Origin: Alphaproteobacteria bacterium bin52
GTDB lineage: Bacteria; Pseudomonadota; Alphaproteobacteria; Thalassobaculales; Thalassobaculaceae
DNA length: 58,449 nt
Direction of reading: 5' to 3'
Assembly (NCBI GenBank): GCA_002238645.1
Contig: MPMT01000025.1
Span: 1 to 58,449, forward strand
The position numbers and the translations under genes were made by a program. A model generated the notes under the pieces. That model was not told the origin of the DNA, did not search any database, and saw only the letters and a list, made by a program, of their open reading frames with translations. Below, piece by piece: positions 42,337 to 50,756 of the stretch. How positions within the stretch are numbered: the first letter of the stretch is position 1; each line of letters starts with the position of its first letter.

Positions 42337-42406
42337 GGCCATTCGCGAAGGGTGCATGCGAACCCGGCCCTTGTGCCGGTACGGGCCCTCGGTCGCCCCG
42401 TCAGTG
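42337..42406 (+). repeat. 70-bp dispersed intergenic repeat, copy A
   Basis: Aligns without gaps to 44681-44750, with roughly 15 differences by eye. Both begin GGCCATTC and share CGAAGGGTG, GGCCC, TCGGTCGCCC and GTCAG. Copy A is followed at 42409-42432 by GCATGCGCTCGAAACCTGCC, and a similar stretch precedes copy B near 44622. Confidence 0.55.
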
Positions 42407-42425
42407 TTGCATGCGCTCGAAACCT

Positions 42426-42452
42426 GCCCTGGCGGTCTTGTCCCGCCAGGGC
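42426..42452. repeat. Strong hairpin in the divergent permease/TPR region
   Basis: GCCCTGGCGG at 42426-42435 pairs perfectly with CCGCCAGGGC at 42443-42452 around the 7-base loop TCTTGTC. It lies 20 bp after repeat copy A and upstream of both neighbouring genes, so it is not at a usual terminator position. It may belong to the repeat element or be regulatory. Confidence 0.5.
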
Positions 42453-42802
42453 TCGCATGGCGGGCGCAGGGTCGCGGTCAGGAACGGACTCGATGTGCGT
42501 GGCCGAGCGCACAGGCGGGTACGGCTCCCGGTTGCCAGGCAATCGCTCGAGAAAATCCTGATTGTCTGCAGGATGTGAGTGTACGGTCCGCTCTCGGGCC
42601 TGAATCTGCATGGCCATGTCTCTTGGCCGTCGCGAAAGTCAAGAACCATGCAGGAAATTGAAAACGCAACGTTTTTCGGAAGCGGGACGTTTGCCCCTGC
42701 CGAAAGTCCGGTACAGGGGCGGGTCACCCGCCGGTCGAGTTCCGGATCCGGGGCGGGCGCCCGGGACTCTTGGACAGTCCGGAAAGGAGTGCAGGCAGCA
42801 TC

Positions 42803-44470
42803 ATGGCGGACGTCAATTCCTATTTCGACCTCGGAGGGTACAGCCGGCCGGTGACGACCCGCTCTGCGGAGGCGCAACTGTGGTTCGACCGCGGGCTGAT
42901 CTGGACATACGGCTTCAATCACGAGGAAGCCGTTGCCTGTTTCCGCCGTGCGCTCGACGCCGATGAGACCTGCGCCATGGCCTGGTGGGGCATCGCCTAC
43001 GCGTCGGGGCCCAACTACAACAAGCCCTGGGAGGGCTTCGACGAGGAGGACCTGGTCCGGTCGGTCGAGGTCTCCCATGAGGCGGCAAGGCACGCGCTCC
43101 GCCATTCCGCCGGTGGGAGTGCGGTGGAACGGGCCCTTGTCGACGCCATCGACGAGCGCTGCCCCTCCGTGCGGCCGCAGGACGGAATGGACGCATGGAA
43201 CCATGCCTGGGCTGGGGCGATGAGGGACGTGTACAGGGCTCATCCGGACGATTCCGACGTGCAGGCCCTGTTTGCGGAAGCCTTGATGAACCTGACGCCC
43301 TGGGCGCTGTGGGACCTGGAAACCGGTCGCATCGCCGAAGGCGCACACACCGCCGAAGCGACAGAGGTGCTCGAGCGGGGCCTGGAGGCGCGCGCGCAAC
43401 GAGGCGAAGGGCCGCACCCGGGGCTGCTGCACATGTATATCCACCTGATGGAAATGTCTCCGCATCCGGAGCGCGCGCTGGGCGCCTGCGAGCAGTTGCG
43501 CGACGCCGTGCCGGATGCCGGACATCTCCGGCACATGCCGACCCATATCGACGTGCTGTGCGGCGACTACGCGGCGGTCGTGCGTTCGAACGAGGCGGCG
43601 ATCACCGCCGACCGCAAGTTCCTGGTCCGGGAGGGAGCGATCAATTTCTACTCGCTCTACCGTTGCCACAACATCCACTTCAAGATCTACGGCGCGATGT
43701 TCCTCGGGCGGTTCCGCGACGCGCTCGATGCGGCGGAAGAAATGGCGGCGGGGCTTCCCGCCGACCTCCTTGCCGTGCGCTCGCCGCCCATGGCCGACTG
43801 GCTGGAAGGGTTTGTGGCGATGAAGCTGCACGTGCTCGTGCGGTTCGGGCGCTGGGAGGACATCCTGGCCTGCGAGCTGCTGGCGGACCGCGAACTGTAC
43901 TGCGTCACGCTCGCGATGACCCGCTATGCCAGGGCCGTCGCCAACGCCGTGCTGGGAGACGTCGGGGCGGCGGAGCAGGAAGCGGAGGCTTTCGAGGCAG
44001 CGTTCGGGACGGTACCGGACAGCCGGTACGTCTTCAACAACTCCTGCCGGGACATCCTGGCCGTGGCGCGGGCGATGATGCGCGGGGAAATTGCCTACCG
44101 CCACGGCGAATACGGAACGGCGTTCGAGCTTCTGCGCCGGTCAGTGGAACTGTCGGACAACCTTGCCTATGACGAGCCGTGGGGCTGGATGCAGCCGGCC
44201 CGCCATGCTCTGGGCGCGCTGTTGCTCGAGCAGCGCCGGGTCGAGGAGGCGGCGGCGGTCTACCGGGCCGATCTGGGATACGACGCCACCGTGAGCCGCG
44301 CGTGCCAGCATCCCGACAATGTCTGGAGCCTGCACGGGTATTTCGAATGTCTCGAGCGTCTCGGGCGCAGGGACGAGGCGGCGGTCATCCGGCAGAAGCT
44401 GGATATCACCATGGCTCGGGCGGACGTATCGATCGCGGCGTCCTGCTTTTGCCGCAGGTCCGCAGCCTGA
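42803..44470 (+). CDS. Tetratricopeptide-repeat protein of unknown function
   Basis: This 555-residue protein has a TPR-like unit at residues 25-60 (AQLWFDRGLIWTYGFNHEEAVACFRRALDADE, quoted in part: GFNHEEAVACF) and helical repeats throughout. Distinctive segments include CAMAWWGIAYASGPNYNKPW, GLLHMYIHLMEMS, HMPTHIDVLCGDY and PWGWMQPARHALGALLLEQ. They place it in a family of cytoplasmic TPR proteins with conserved His and Trp residues, of unknown role. ATG 42803 was chosen; the frame opens 33 bases earlier. No signal peptide is seen. Confidence 0.75.
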   Translation: MADVNSYFDLGGYSRPVTTRSAEAQLWFDRGLIWTYGFNHEEAVACFRRALDADETCAMAWWGIAYASGPNYNKPWEGFDEEDLVRSVEVSHEAARHALRHSAGGSAVERALVDAIDERCPSVRPQDGMDAWNHAWAGAMRDVYRAHPDDSDVQALFAEALMNLTPWALWDLETGRIAEGAHTAEATEVLERGLEARAQRGEGPHPGLLHMYIHLMEMSPHPERALGACEQLRDAVPDAGHLRHMPTHIDVLCGDYAAVVRSNEAAITADRKFLVREGAINFYSLYRCHNIHFKIYGAMFLGRFRDALDAAEEMAAGLPADLLAVRSPPMADWLEGFVAMKLHVLVRFGRWEDILACELLADRELYCVTLAMTRYARAVANAVLGDVGAAEQEAEAFEAAFGTVPDSRYVFNNSCRDILAVARAMMRGEIAYRHGEYGTAFELLRRSVELSDNLAYDEPWGWMQPARHALGALLLEQRRVEEAAAVYRADLGYDATVSRACQHPDNVWSLHGYFECLERLGRRDEAAVIRQKLDITMARADVSIAASCFCRRSAA

Positions 44471-44680
44471 GCGGGGTCGGCCCAGACAGAGCCATGTCCG
44501 GGGCAGCGGACGTCGTTGGCGCACTCGTCGGGTTTGAAGCTCCCGGGCAGGGCGCGGGCGGCCGTCTTGCGGAGCAGCGCCCTGCATCGGGAAGCTGGAA
44601 CCCCGCCTGCATCCTCGATTCCATGCGCCCGGAACCTGCCCAGGTTCCGTACTCCCGCGTCTTTCCCGGTCCGGGAAACC

Positions 44681-44750
44681 GGCCATTCACGAAGGGTGGG
44701 CTCGAACGCGGCCCGTGTGGCCGTGCGGACCTTCGGTCGCCCGGTCAGCG
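44681..44750 (+). repeat. 70-bp dispersed intergenic repeat, copy B
   Basis: The gapless partner of 42337-42406, in the same orientation. Its right end overlaps the last six bases of the nitroreductase gene (stop at 44745 on the minus strand), so it may contribute to the 3' end of that operon's transcript. The 274-bp space from 44471 holds no other recognisable feature. Confidence 0.5.
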
Positions 44751-45593
44751 CAGCGGAAAGCCGCGTTCGCGGACGACGTCCTTCAGGACCTCGCGGCCGT
44801 TCATCGACGCGAGCCTGCCCAGCCGGGCCAGCACAAGCTCGCTCCAGGTCTGCGGCGGCAGGCCGTTGCGCAGCCTGAAGTCGTTCATCTCCCGGTCGTA
44901 GACCGCGCGCAGTCCAGGATCGTCCTCGCGGCCGTACCGTTCCCGGTGCAGCACCGTCGCCTGCGGCAGACGGGGCTTCACCTCCCCCGCTTCGCTATCG
45001 GCCGCGTAGCCGACGCACAGTCCGAACACGCCCACCGTTCCGGCCGGGAGGCCGAGAAGCCGCGCGACCCGCAGCGGATCATTGCGCATCGCACCGATGT
45101 AGACCGTTGACAGACCGAGGGATTCAGCCGCCACGACGGCGTTCTGGGCCGCAAGTGCGGCGTCGATCACCGCGAGCATGAAGGTCTCGAGATAGGGGAT
45201 GGCCTGCATCTCCACCCCGGCCGACTGGCCAAGACGGCTGTTGCGCGCGAGATCGGCGAGCCACACCAGGTAGAGCGGGCATTGCACGATGTGTTGCTGG
45301 CCGCCCGCGATCTCGGCCAGTTCCCGCCTGGCGTCGGCATCGGTGACGGCGATGACGGACCACACCTGCAGGTTGGAACTGGTGGCGGCCGACTGCGCGG
45401 CCGCCACCAGTGTCTCGAGGGTCCCGTCGGGCAGCGGGTCCGGTCGGTAGCCGCGCACCGAGCGGTGCGACAGCAGGGCGGCGATCTGGTCGTTCCACGG
45501 TCCGGCCAGGGGCACCGGTCCATCACCGTACCGCAGGGCCAGGGCCTCGGACCTCGACATCTGCGGGGTCGCACTCGTCGTCGTCACGTTCAT
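44745..45593 (-). CDS. Nitroreductase-family oxidoreductase (NfsA/FRP-like)
   Basis: The 282-residue flavoprotein-like enzyme has HRSVRGYRPDPLPDGTLETL near residue 43 and SAATSSNLQVWSVIAV near residue 68, which bind FMN phosphate and ring in this family. DAALAAQNAVVAAESLGLSTVYIG and VGVFGLCVGY follow. FMN-dependent NAD(P)H oxidoreductases of this group reduce nitro groups, quinones or enones. It is the last gene of the six-gene operon and overlaps the lactonase stop by 4 bp. Confidence 0.88.
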   Translation of the reverse strand: MNVTTTSATPQMSRSEALALRYGDGPVPLAGPWNDQIAALLSHRSVRGYRPDPLPDGTLETLVAAAQSAATSSNLQVWSVIAVTDADARRELAEIAGGQQHIVQCPLYLVWLADLARNSRLGQSAGVEMQAIPYLETFMLAVIDAALAAQNAVVAAESLGLSTVYIGAMRNDPLRVARLLGLPAGTVGVFGLCVGYAADSEAGEVKPRLPQATVLHRERYGREDDPGLRAVYDREMNDFRLRNGLPPQTWSELVLARLGRLASMNGREVLKDVVRERGFPLR

Positions 45594-46468
45594 TTCTCCT
45601 GTTCGCCTCTCTGCCCGATCCTGACCCTGGCCGGTGTGACCGGCAGGCCCGGCACATCGACCGCGATCCGGTAGACGGTGCCGCAGTTCTCCGTCGGCCC
45701 CTCCCTGCTTCCTGTCACGACATGCAGGTCACGCAGGTCATCGCCGCCGAAACACACCGAGGTGACCATGGGCAGCGGCACCGGCAGGCTCAGGCGCAGC
45801 TCTCCGTCCGGCTCGAAGACATCGACTCGCGAGCCGAAGGCCATCGCCACCCATACCGAGCCGTCCTCCGCCACCGCCAGGCCGTCGGGATGACCGTCGC
45901 GGGTGCGCACGAACGGTCTCCACGGGGCGAGCCGGCCGTCGCCCCGATCGACATCGTAGACCCGGACGACATCGTCCCGGGCGTCGGCATGGTAGAGGCG
46001 GGCGCCGTCCGGCGAGACGCCGAGACCGTTGGTCAGCCGCACGCCATCGGCGACGGTATGCACCGAGCCGTCCAGGTCGATCATGTGCAGGTGACCGGGT
46101 CGCACGGGGTCGCCCGAGAACACCCTGAAGGCAAGCGAACCGACATAGATCCGGCCCGCCTCGTCGGTGGCGAGATCGTTGAACCCGACCGCGTCGGGGG
46201 TCACTTGCGCATCGAGCAGCACGGTCGAGCTCTGGCCGTCGATGCTCTTCCACGCAATGTTCCTGCCGCCGACAACCAGGCCGCCCGCCTCGTGCGGCGC
46301 CATTCCGCCGATGCCCCGGCGGTGCGGCAGCAGCACCGACACCTGCCCCTTGCGATCGACCCGATGCACGCCGCCGCCGAGCACGTCGCTGAACAGCAGG
46401 CCGAGTTCCGCATTCCACACCGGCCCCTCGACCAGGCCGTAGCCGGTGGCAAGGATGTCCATGGTCAT
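45590..46468 (-). CDS. SMP-30/gluconolactonase/LRE-family protein
   Basis: This 292-residue beta-propeller protein begins MTMDILATGYGLVEGPVW, where the Glu of LVEGPVW is a calcium ligand. GFNDLATDEAGRIYVGS, NGLGVSPDGARLYHADA and DGHPDGLAVAEDGSVWVAM give the remaining Asn and Asp metal ligands. Members open sugar or other lactones using a divalent metal. It follows the carboxymuconolactone decarboxylase-like gene with one base between stop and start. A lactone intermediate in the operon's pathway is suggested. Confidence 0.87.
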   Translation of the reverse strand: MTMDILATGYGLVEGPVWNAELGLLFSDVLGGGVHRVDRKGQVSVLLPHRRGIGGMAPHEAGGLVVGGRNIAWKSIDGQSSTVLLDAQVTPDAVGFNDLATDEAGRIYVGSLAFRVFSGDPVRPGHLHMIDLDGSVHTVADGVRLTNGLGVSPDGARLYHADARDDVVRVYDVDRGDGRLAPWRPFVRTRDGHPDGLAVAEDGSVWVAMAFGSRVDVFEPDGELRLSLPVPLPMVTSVCFGGDDLRDLHVVTGSREGPTENCGTVYRIAVDVPGLPVTPARVRIGQRGEQEK

Positions 46469-46469
46469 C

Positions 46470-46775
46470 CTACGCGTCGTCGCCGAGAACCTCCTGCAGC
46501 ACCCGCCCGGCATTCACCGCCGTGGGCCAGCCGGAGTAGAAGGCGATGTGGGTGATCATCCCGAACAATTCCTCGCGGGTGACCCCGTTGTCGAGCGCGC
46601 GCTGAAGGTGCCCTTTCAGCTCCGGCGTGCGGTAGAGCGCGGCCAGAACCGAACAGGTCACGAGGCTGCGGTCGCGCTTGGAGAGTTCCGGCTGTTCCCA
46701 CACGTCGCCGAACAGCACCTCGTCGCGCAGCTTGCCGAATTGCGGAATCATGTCGTAGACGGTCTTCTGTGCCAT
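46470..46775 (-). CDS. Carboxymuconolactone decarboxylase-family protein
   Basis: The small protein (101 residues) has RDRSLVTCSVLAALYRTPEL and HLQRALDNGVTREELFGMI, then THIAFYSGWPTAVNAGRVLQ. This matches the CMD family. It lacks the CxxC pair of AhpD-type peroxidases, so a decarboxylase- or isomerase-like role fits better. ATG 46775 is used because the frame upstream lies in the intergenic region. Neighbours are the lactonase and the MetE-like gene, 35 bp away. Confidence 0.87.
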   Translation of the reverse strand: MAQKTVYDMIPQFGKLRDEVLFGDVWEQPELSKRDRSLVTCSVLAALYRTPELKGHLQRALDNGVTREELFGMITHIAFYSGWPTAVNAGRVLQEVLGDDA

Positions 46776-46810
46776 GGCGTGCAATCTCCCTTGATGTGTG
46801 TGGCAGGTGT

Positions 46811-47965
46811 TCAGAACAGACGTCGGCTTGCGAGCTCCGCGCCCTCGGCGAGAGCGCGCAGCTTGGCCCACACGACGTCGGAGGTAAGCCGGCCCATGCC
46901 GGCGGAGGTGTCGAACCCGCAGTCGGTTCCCGCCATGATCCGGGACGGATCACCGACCGCCTCGGCCGCCAGCTCCAGCCGGTCGGCCACTACTTCGGGA
47001 TGTTCGACAAAGGTCGTGAGCGTGTCGATCGCGCCCACGATGAGGAACTGGTCCGGCGCCAGCGGCTGCGAACGGAACAGCCGGATCTCGTGCGCATGGC
47101 GCGGGTTGGCGAAGGGGAACAGGAACCCGCCGACATTGGCCCGCAGCAGGCTGGGAAGGATGTCGGCAAGCGGCACGTCCCGGTCATGCGGTGATTCATA
47201 GTTGCCGTAGCAGACGTGCAGCCGGACCCGGTCGCGGGGCAATCCCGCGACCATCCTGTTGACGCGTGCGATCACCCGGTCCACGAAATCGACGAACTCG
47301 GCGAGCGGCCGGTCGTGGAACAGCATGTGCCGCTCGAGCCCGAGGTCGGGTGCATCGATCTGCAGGATGAACCCGGCGTCGACCGCGGCGCGGTACTCGA
47401 CTTCGAGCGCATCGGCGAGAGCATCGAGATAGGCGTCATCGTCCGGGTAGTAGGCATTGCGGATAGCTGTCGCAACGATCCCCGGCGAGGGCGCGGTCAT
47501 GAAGGCATCCGCAAATGCCCCCTCGTGGCAGCCGAGCGCGTCGCGGAACACGGCGATCTCGGCGGCATTGGCCTCGGGCGCGGTGTGCCGGACCTCGCCG
47601 ATCGCTTCGGGTGGTTCCATGTTGCTGACAGCGAGCCGGTCGCGCATGAAGGCGCGCCGGACCTCGGCGAACTCCGGGTAGTCGGCCAGTTCGGACCCGC
47701 CCCCGCGGTCCCACCGGCCGCCGAACCCCGACATCCGCCGCTGCACATAGAGGAAGAAGGCCTCGCGAACCTGCTCGCCGTCGCTTGGAATGTCGATACC
47801 GCACTCGCGCTGACGCTCGACCACCCAGTGGGTAGCCGCCTCGCCTTCGCGCTCCAGCACGTCGGGATCGATCGCGCCGCCGCGGGCGCGCGCGACGTAG
47901 AGTTCCACCAGCGAGCGCGGACGCGGCAGGCTGCCGGCGTGGGTGGTGAGGATGCGGCCCGTCAT
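46811..47965 (-). CDS. MetE-like zinc methyl-/alkyltransferase (cobalamin-independent methionine synthase family)
   Basis: This 384-residue protein corresponds to the C-terminal catalytic barrel of MetE alone. TTHAGSLPRPRSL opens it, then DIPSDGEQVREAFFLYVQ. QIDAPDLGLERH, the zinc-ligand pair in RLHVCYGNYESPH and the last Cys in GTDCGFDTSAG follow. MetE transfers a methyl from folate to homocysteine thiolate. Short stand-alone relatives include epoxyalkane:coenzyme M transferase, which alkylates another thiol. Lack of the N-terminal half and the neighbouring sulfhydrylase suggest a thiol acceptor, but which one is unknown. Confidence 0.85.
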   Translation of the reverse strand: MTGRILTTHAGSLPRPRSLVELYVARARGGAIDPDVLEREGEAATHWVVERQRECGIDIPSDGEQVREAFFLYVQRRMSGFGGRWDRGGGSELADYPEFAEVRRAFMRDRLAVSNMEPPEAIGEVRHTAPEANAAEIAVFRDALGCHEGAFADAFMTAPSPGIVATAIRNAYYPDDDAYLDALADALEVEYRAAVDAGFILQIDAPDLGLERHMLFHDRPLAEFVDFVDRVIARVNRMVAGLPRDRVRLHVCYGNYESPHDRDVPLADILPSLLRANVGGFLFPFANPRHAHEIRLFRSQPLAPDQFLIVGAIDTLTTFVEHPEVVADRLELAAEAVGDPSRIMAGTDCGFDTSAGMGRLTSDVVWAKLRALAEGAELASRRLF

Positions 47966-48001
47966 TCCGGTCCTCTCGTTGTCAGGTGCCGGACGGCCCG
48001 G

Positions 48002-49831
48002 TCACGGCGCCAGTGCGGCTTCGAGGTCGGCGATGATGTCCTCGACCGACTCGAGCCCTACCGACAGGCGCACCACGTCATCACCGGCGCCGGCCGCGGC
48101 GCGCTGCTCGTCGGTCAGCTGCCTGTGCGTTGTCGAGGCCGGATGCAGGATCAGCGAGCGCGTATCCCCGATATTGGCGAGATGGCTCAGCAGTTCGCAC
48201 CCCTGCACGCAGCGCACTCCCGCCTCATAGCCGCCCCGCACACCGAAGGTGAAAACTGAACCCGCGCCCTTCGGCAGGTATTTCCGTGCAAGTTCCCGGT
48301 AGGGTGAGTCCGGCAGGTCGGCGTGGGATACCCACGAGACCGCGGGGTGTGACGCGAGGAACCCCGCCACCTCGCGGGCGTTGGCGACATGGCGCTCCAT
48401 GCGCAGCGCCAGGGTTTCGATCCCCATGAGGGTGAGATACGCGTTCATCGGCGCGAGTGTCGGGCCAAGATCGCGCAATCCCACGGCGTGGCCATAGGTG
48501 GTGTAGGCAAGATCGCCGAAGGTCTCGAAGAAGGTCAGCCCGTGATAGGCCGGTTCCGGCTGTGACAGTGCCGGAAACCGGTCGTTGCGAAACCAGTCGA
48601 ACCGGCCGGAGTCAACGATGGCGCCGCCCATTGCGTTGCCGTGTCCGGACAGGAACTTGGTCGTTGAGTGAATGACGATGTCGGCACCGTGTTCGATCGG
48701 CTGGCACAGGTACGGCGTCGCCATGGTGTTGTCGATGATCAGCGGCACACCGACCTCGTCCGCCACCGACTTGAGTGCTTCCATGTCGCTGACCACCCCG
48801 CCCGGGTTGGCGAGGGATTCCGCAAAGATCGCCTTCACCCCTGGTGCCGCCGCTGCCTCGCGCACCGCATCCATGTCGTCGGTGTCGACGAAGCTGCAGT
48901 GCCAGTCGAACTTGCGGAACGTCTTTCCGAACTGGGTGATCGATCCGCCGTAGAGCCGGGTCGAGGCCACGATCCGGTCGCCCGGCTCCATCAGCGGCAG
49001 CAGCGCGACCATCTGGGCCGAATGTCCCGATGCCGTGCACGTGGTTCCACGCCCGCCCTCGAGGCTTGCGATGCGCTCCTCGAGCACCGCCGTGGTCGGG
49101 TTCGACAGCCGGGCATAGATGTTGCCGAAGGTCTGCAGGTTGAACAGCGACGCGGCGTGCTCGACATCGTCGAACACGAATGCGGTGGTCTGGAAGATCG
49201 GCGTCGACCGCGCCCCGGTGGTGGGATCGGGGGCCGCGCCGGCATGGATGGCCCGGGTCTCGAACCCCGGAGGCGGAGCCTGGGTCGAAGCCGCCGGTGC
49301 GTTCGCCGGACGCGCCTGGCCAACGGTTCGCCGGCGTGAACTGATCACCTTCGAGTCGAACCCGTGCCAGGAGAGTTCCCCGAACAGGCGGGAAAACTCG
49401 ATCTTGGGACAGCGGTTCATCACCACTCTGAGACCGGCGGCCTCGGCCCGTGCCGCCGCCTCGTCATTGCGCACGCCCAGCTGCATCCACACCACCCGGG
49501 CGCCATGGCGGACCGCCTCGTCCGCGATCGGTCCGGCTGCGGCCGAATTGCGGAAGATGTCCACCATGTCGACGGTCTCGGGCAGGGTGTCGAGCGACGC
49601 GTGGACCGGTTCGCCGAGAATCTCCCGGCCGGCCACACCAGGGTTGACAGGGTAGACCTTGTAGCCCTTCGCCTGCAGGTACTTCATCGCGAAGTTGGAC
49701 GGACGGTTCCAGTTCGCGCTCGCCCCGACCATCGCGATGGTCCGCACATCGGACAGGATGCTCCTGATGAAGGCATCGCTGTAGCTGTCGTGAACCGGTG
49801 CCCCGGCCGGATCATGCTCAGCCATGTTCAT
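48002..49831 (-). CDS. Fusion: CoA-binding domain + O-acetylhomoserine sulfhydrylase-like PLP enzyme
   Basis: This 609-residue protein joins two proteins that are usually separate. Residues about 15-150 form a CoA-binding (YccU-type) Rossmann domain: TIAMVGASANWNRPSNFAMK, GYKVYPVNPG, VDMVDIFRNS, VVWMQLGVRNDEA. A Pro/Ala-rich linker of about 35 residues follows. Residues about 188-609 are a Cys/Met-metabolism PLP enzyme: ETRAIHAGAAPDPTTGARS, YARLSNPTTAVLEERIASLEGG, and the PLP lysine in VIHSTTKFLSGHG. The second half should make homocysteine from O-acetylhomoserine and sulfide, or use another thiol. The frame runs without interruption, so the fusion is real unless a sequencing error removed a stop. 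Confidence 0.9.
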   Translation of the reverse strand: MNMAEHDPAGAPVHDSYSDAFIRSILSDVRTIAMVGASANWNRPSNFAMKYLQAKGYKVYPVNPGVAGREILGEPVHASLDTLPETVDMVDIFRNSAAAGPIADEAVRHGARVVWMQLGVRNDEAAARAEAAGLRVVMNRCPKIEFSRLFGELSWHGFDSKVISSRRRTVGQARPANAPAASTQAPPPGFETRAIHAGAAPDPTTGARSTPIFQTTAFVFDDVEHAASLFNLQTFGNIYARLSNPTTAVLEERIASLEGGRGTTCTASGHSAQMVALLPLMEPGDRIVASTRLYGGSITQFGKTFRKFDWHCSFVDTDDMDAVREAAAAPGVKAIFAESLANPGGVVSDMEALKSVADEVGVPLIIDNTMATPYLCQPIEHGADIVIHSTTKFLSGHGNAMGGAIVDSGRFDWFRNDRFPALSQPEPAYHGLTFFETFGDLAYTTYGHAVGLRDLGPTLAPMNAYLTLMGIETLALRMERHVANAREVAGFLASHPAVSWVSHADLPDSPYRELARKYLPKGAGSVFTFGVRGGYEAGVRCVQGCELLSHLANIGDTRSLILHPASTTHRQLTDEQRAAAGAGDDVVRLSVGLESVEDIIADLEAALAP

Positions 49832-50622
49832 TCTCCGCTCCAGACCGGGTCGCGCCGGTTGATGAAGGCGTCGATCCCCTCGGCCGCGTCGCGCGCGAGC
49901 ATGTTCCGAGTCATTACTTCGCTCGCATAGTCATAGGCCTCCTCGATCGGCATCTCGAGCTGGCGGTAGAACGCCTCCTTGCCGATCTCGAGCACCAGCG
50001 GCGACTTGGCGACGATCCCTCCCGCCAGCGCGGCAACCTCCTCATCGAGCTTCCCGGCGGGAACGACGCGGTTGACCAGTCCATAGCCGGCTGCGGTTTC
50101 CGCGTCGATCATGTCCCCGGTCAGCAGCATCTCCATGACCCGCTTGCGGGGAACCGCACGGGAGACCGCAACCATCGGCGTCGAGCAGAACAGGCCGATG
50201 TTTACTCCGGGGGTGGCAAACCGGGACGTGTCCGCCGCAACCGCAAGATCACAGGTCGCAACCAGCTGGCATCCCGCCGCGGTGGCGATGCCGTGGACAC
50301 GCGCAATCACCGGCTTGGGCAGGCGCAGGATGGTCTGCATCAGCCGCGAGCAGCTGGCGAACACCGCTTCGTGTGCGGCCCGGCTGTCGTTGGCACGCAT
50401 CTGCTTCAGGTCGTGCCCGGCGCAGAACCCCTTGCCCGCGCCGGCGATCACCACCACCCTGACCATGCGATCCTGCGCGATTGTATCCAGTTCGTGCTGC
50501 AACGCCGCCATCAGTTCGAGGGAGAGTGCGTTGTATGCGCGCGGCCGGTTCAGCGTGAGCCAGGCGACCCTGTCGCGGTCCTGTCGCAACACCAGCGCGG
50601 TTTCGTCCCGGTTCGACGCCAT
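49828..50622 (-). CDS. Enoyl-CoA hydratase/isomerase family protein
   Basis: The 264-residue crotonase-fold enzyme has WLTLNRPRAYNALSLELMAA near residue 22, the oxyanion-hole segment VVIAGAGKGFCAGHDLKQM near residue 60, and ARVHGIATAAGCQLVATCDL near residue 110. The catalytic Glu pair expected of true hydratases is not obvious (FATPGVNIGLFCSTPM), so the reaction may differ. ATG 50622 was chosen. It overlaps the fusion gene by 4 bp and appears first in the operon. Confidence 0.9.
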   Translation of the reverse strand: MASNRDETALVLRQDRDRVAWLTLNRPRAYNALSLELMAALQHELDTIAQDRMVRVVVIAGAGKGFCAGHDLKQMRANDSRAAHEAVFASCSRLMQTILRLPKPVIARVHGIATAAGCQLVATCDLAVAADTSRFATPGVNIGLFCSTPMVAVSRAVPRKRVMEMLLTGDMIDAETAAGYGLVNRVVPAGKLDEEVAALAGGIVAKSPLVLEIGKEAFYRQLEMPIEEAYDYASEVMTRNMLARDAAEGIDAFINRRDPVWSGE

Positions 50623-50695
50623 GGCTCCATCCTCCAGGCCAGAGGGCCGACCTGCCGCCGGCAACCTGATGGACGTCTCTATAGCACGGATGCAG

Positions 50696-50713
50696 CGGGT
50701 CGACCGCGACCCG
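50696..50713 (-). terminator. Stem-loop after glnK
   Basis: CGGGTCG at 50696-50702 pairs with CGACCCG at 50707-50713 around the loop ACCG. It is 44 bp downstream of the glnK stop on the minus strand and ahead of the enoyl-CoA hydratase. It may end the amtB-glnK transcript; no T run follows. Confidence 0.4.
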
Positions 50714-50756
50714 GTGCGCCGGTGACTTTTCGAGCGGGATCGCCGGCACGCGGTCC

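Larger units (their letters stand above)
42280..42802. other. Intergenic region between the permease and the TPR gene
   Basis: This 523-bp divergent region carries no recognisable gene. It contains one copy of a 70-bp dispersed repeat (42337-42406) and a strong 10-bp-stem hairpin (42426-42452). The part just before 42803 presumably holds the TPR gene promoter and a GGAAAGGAG-like ribosome site. Confidence 0.45.
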
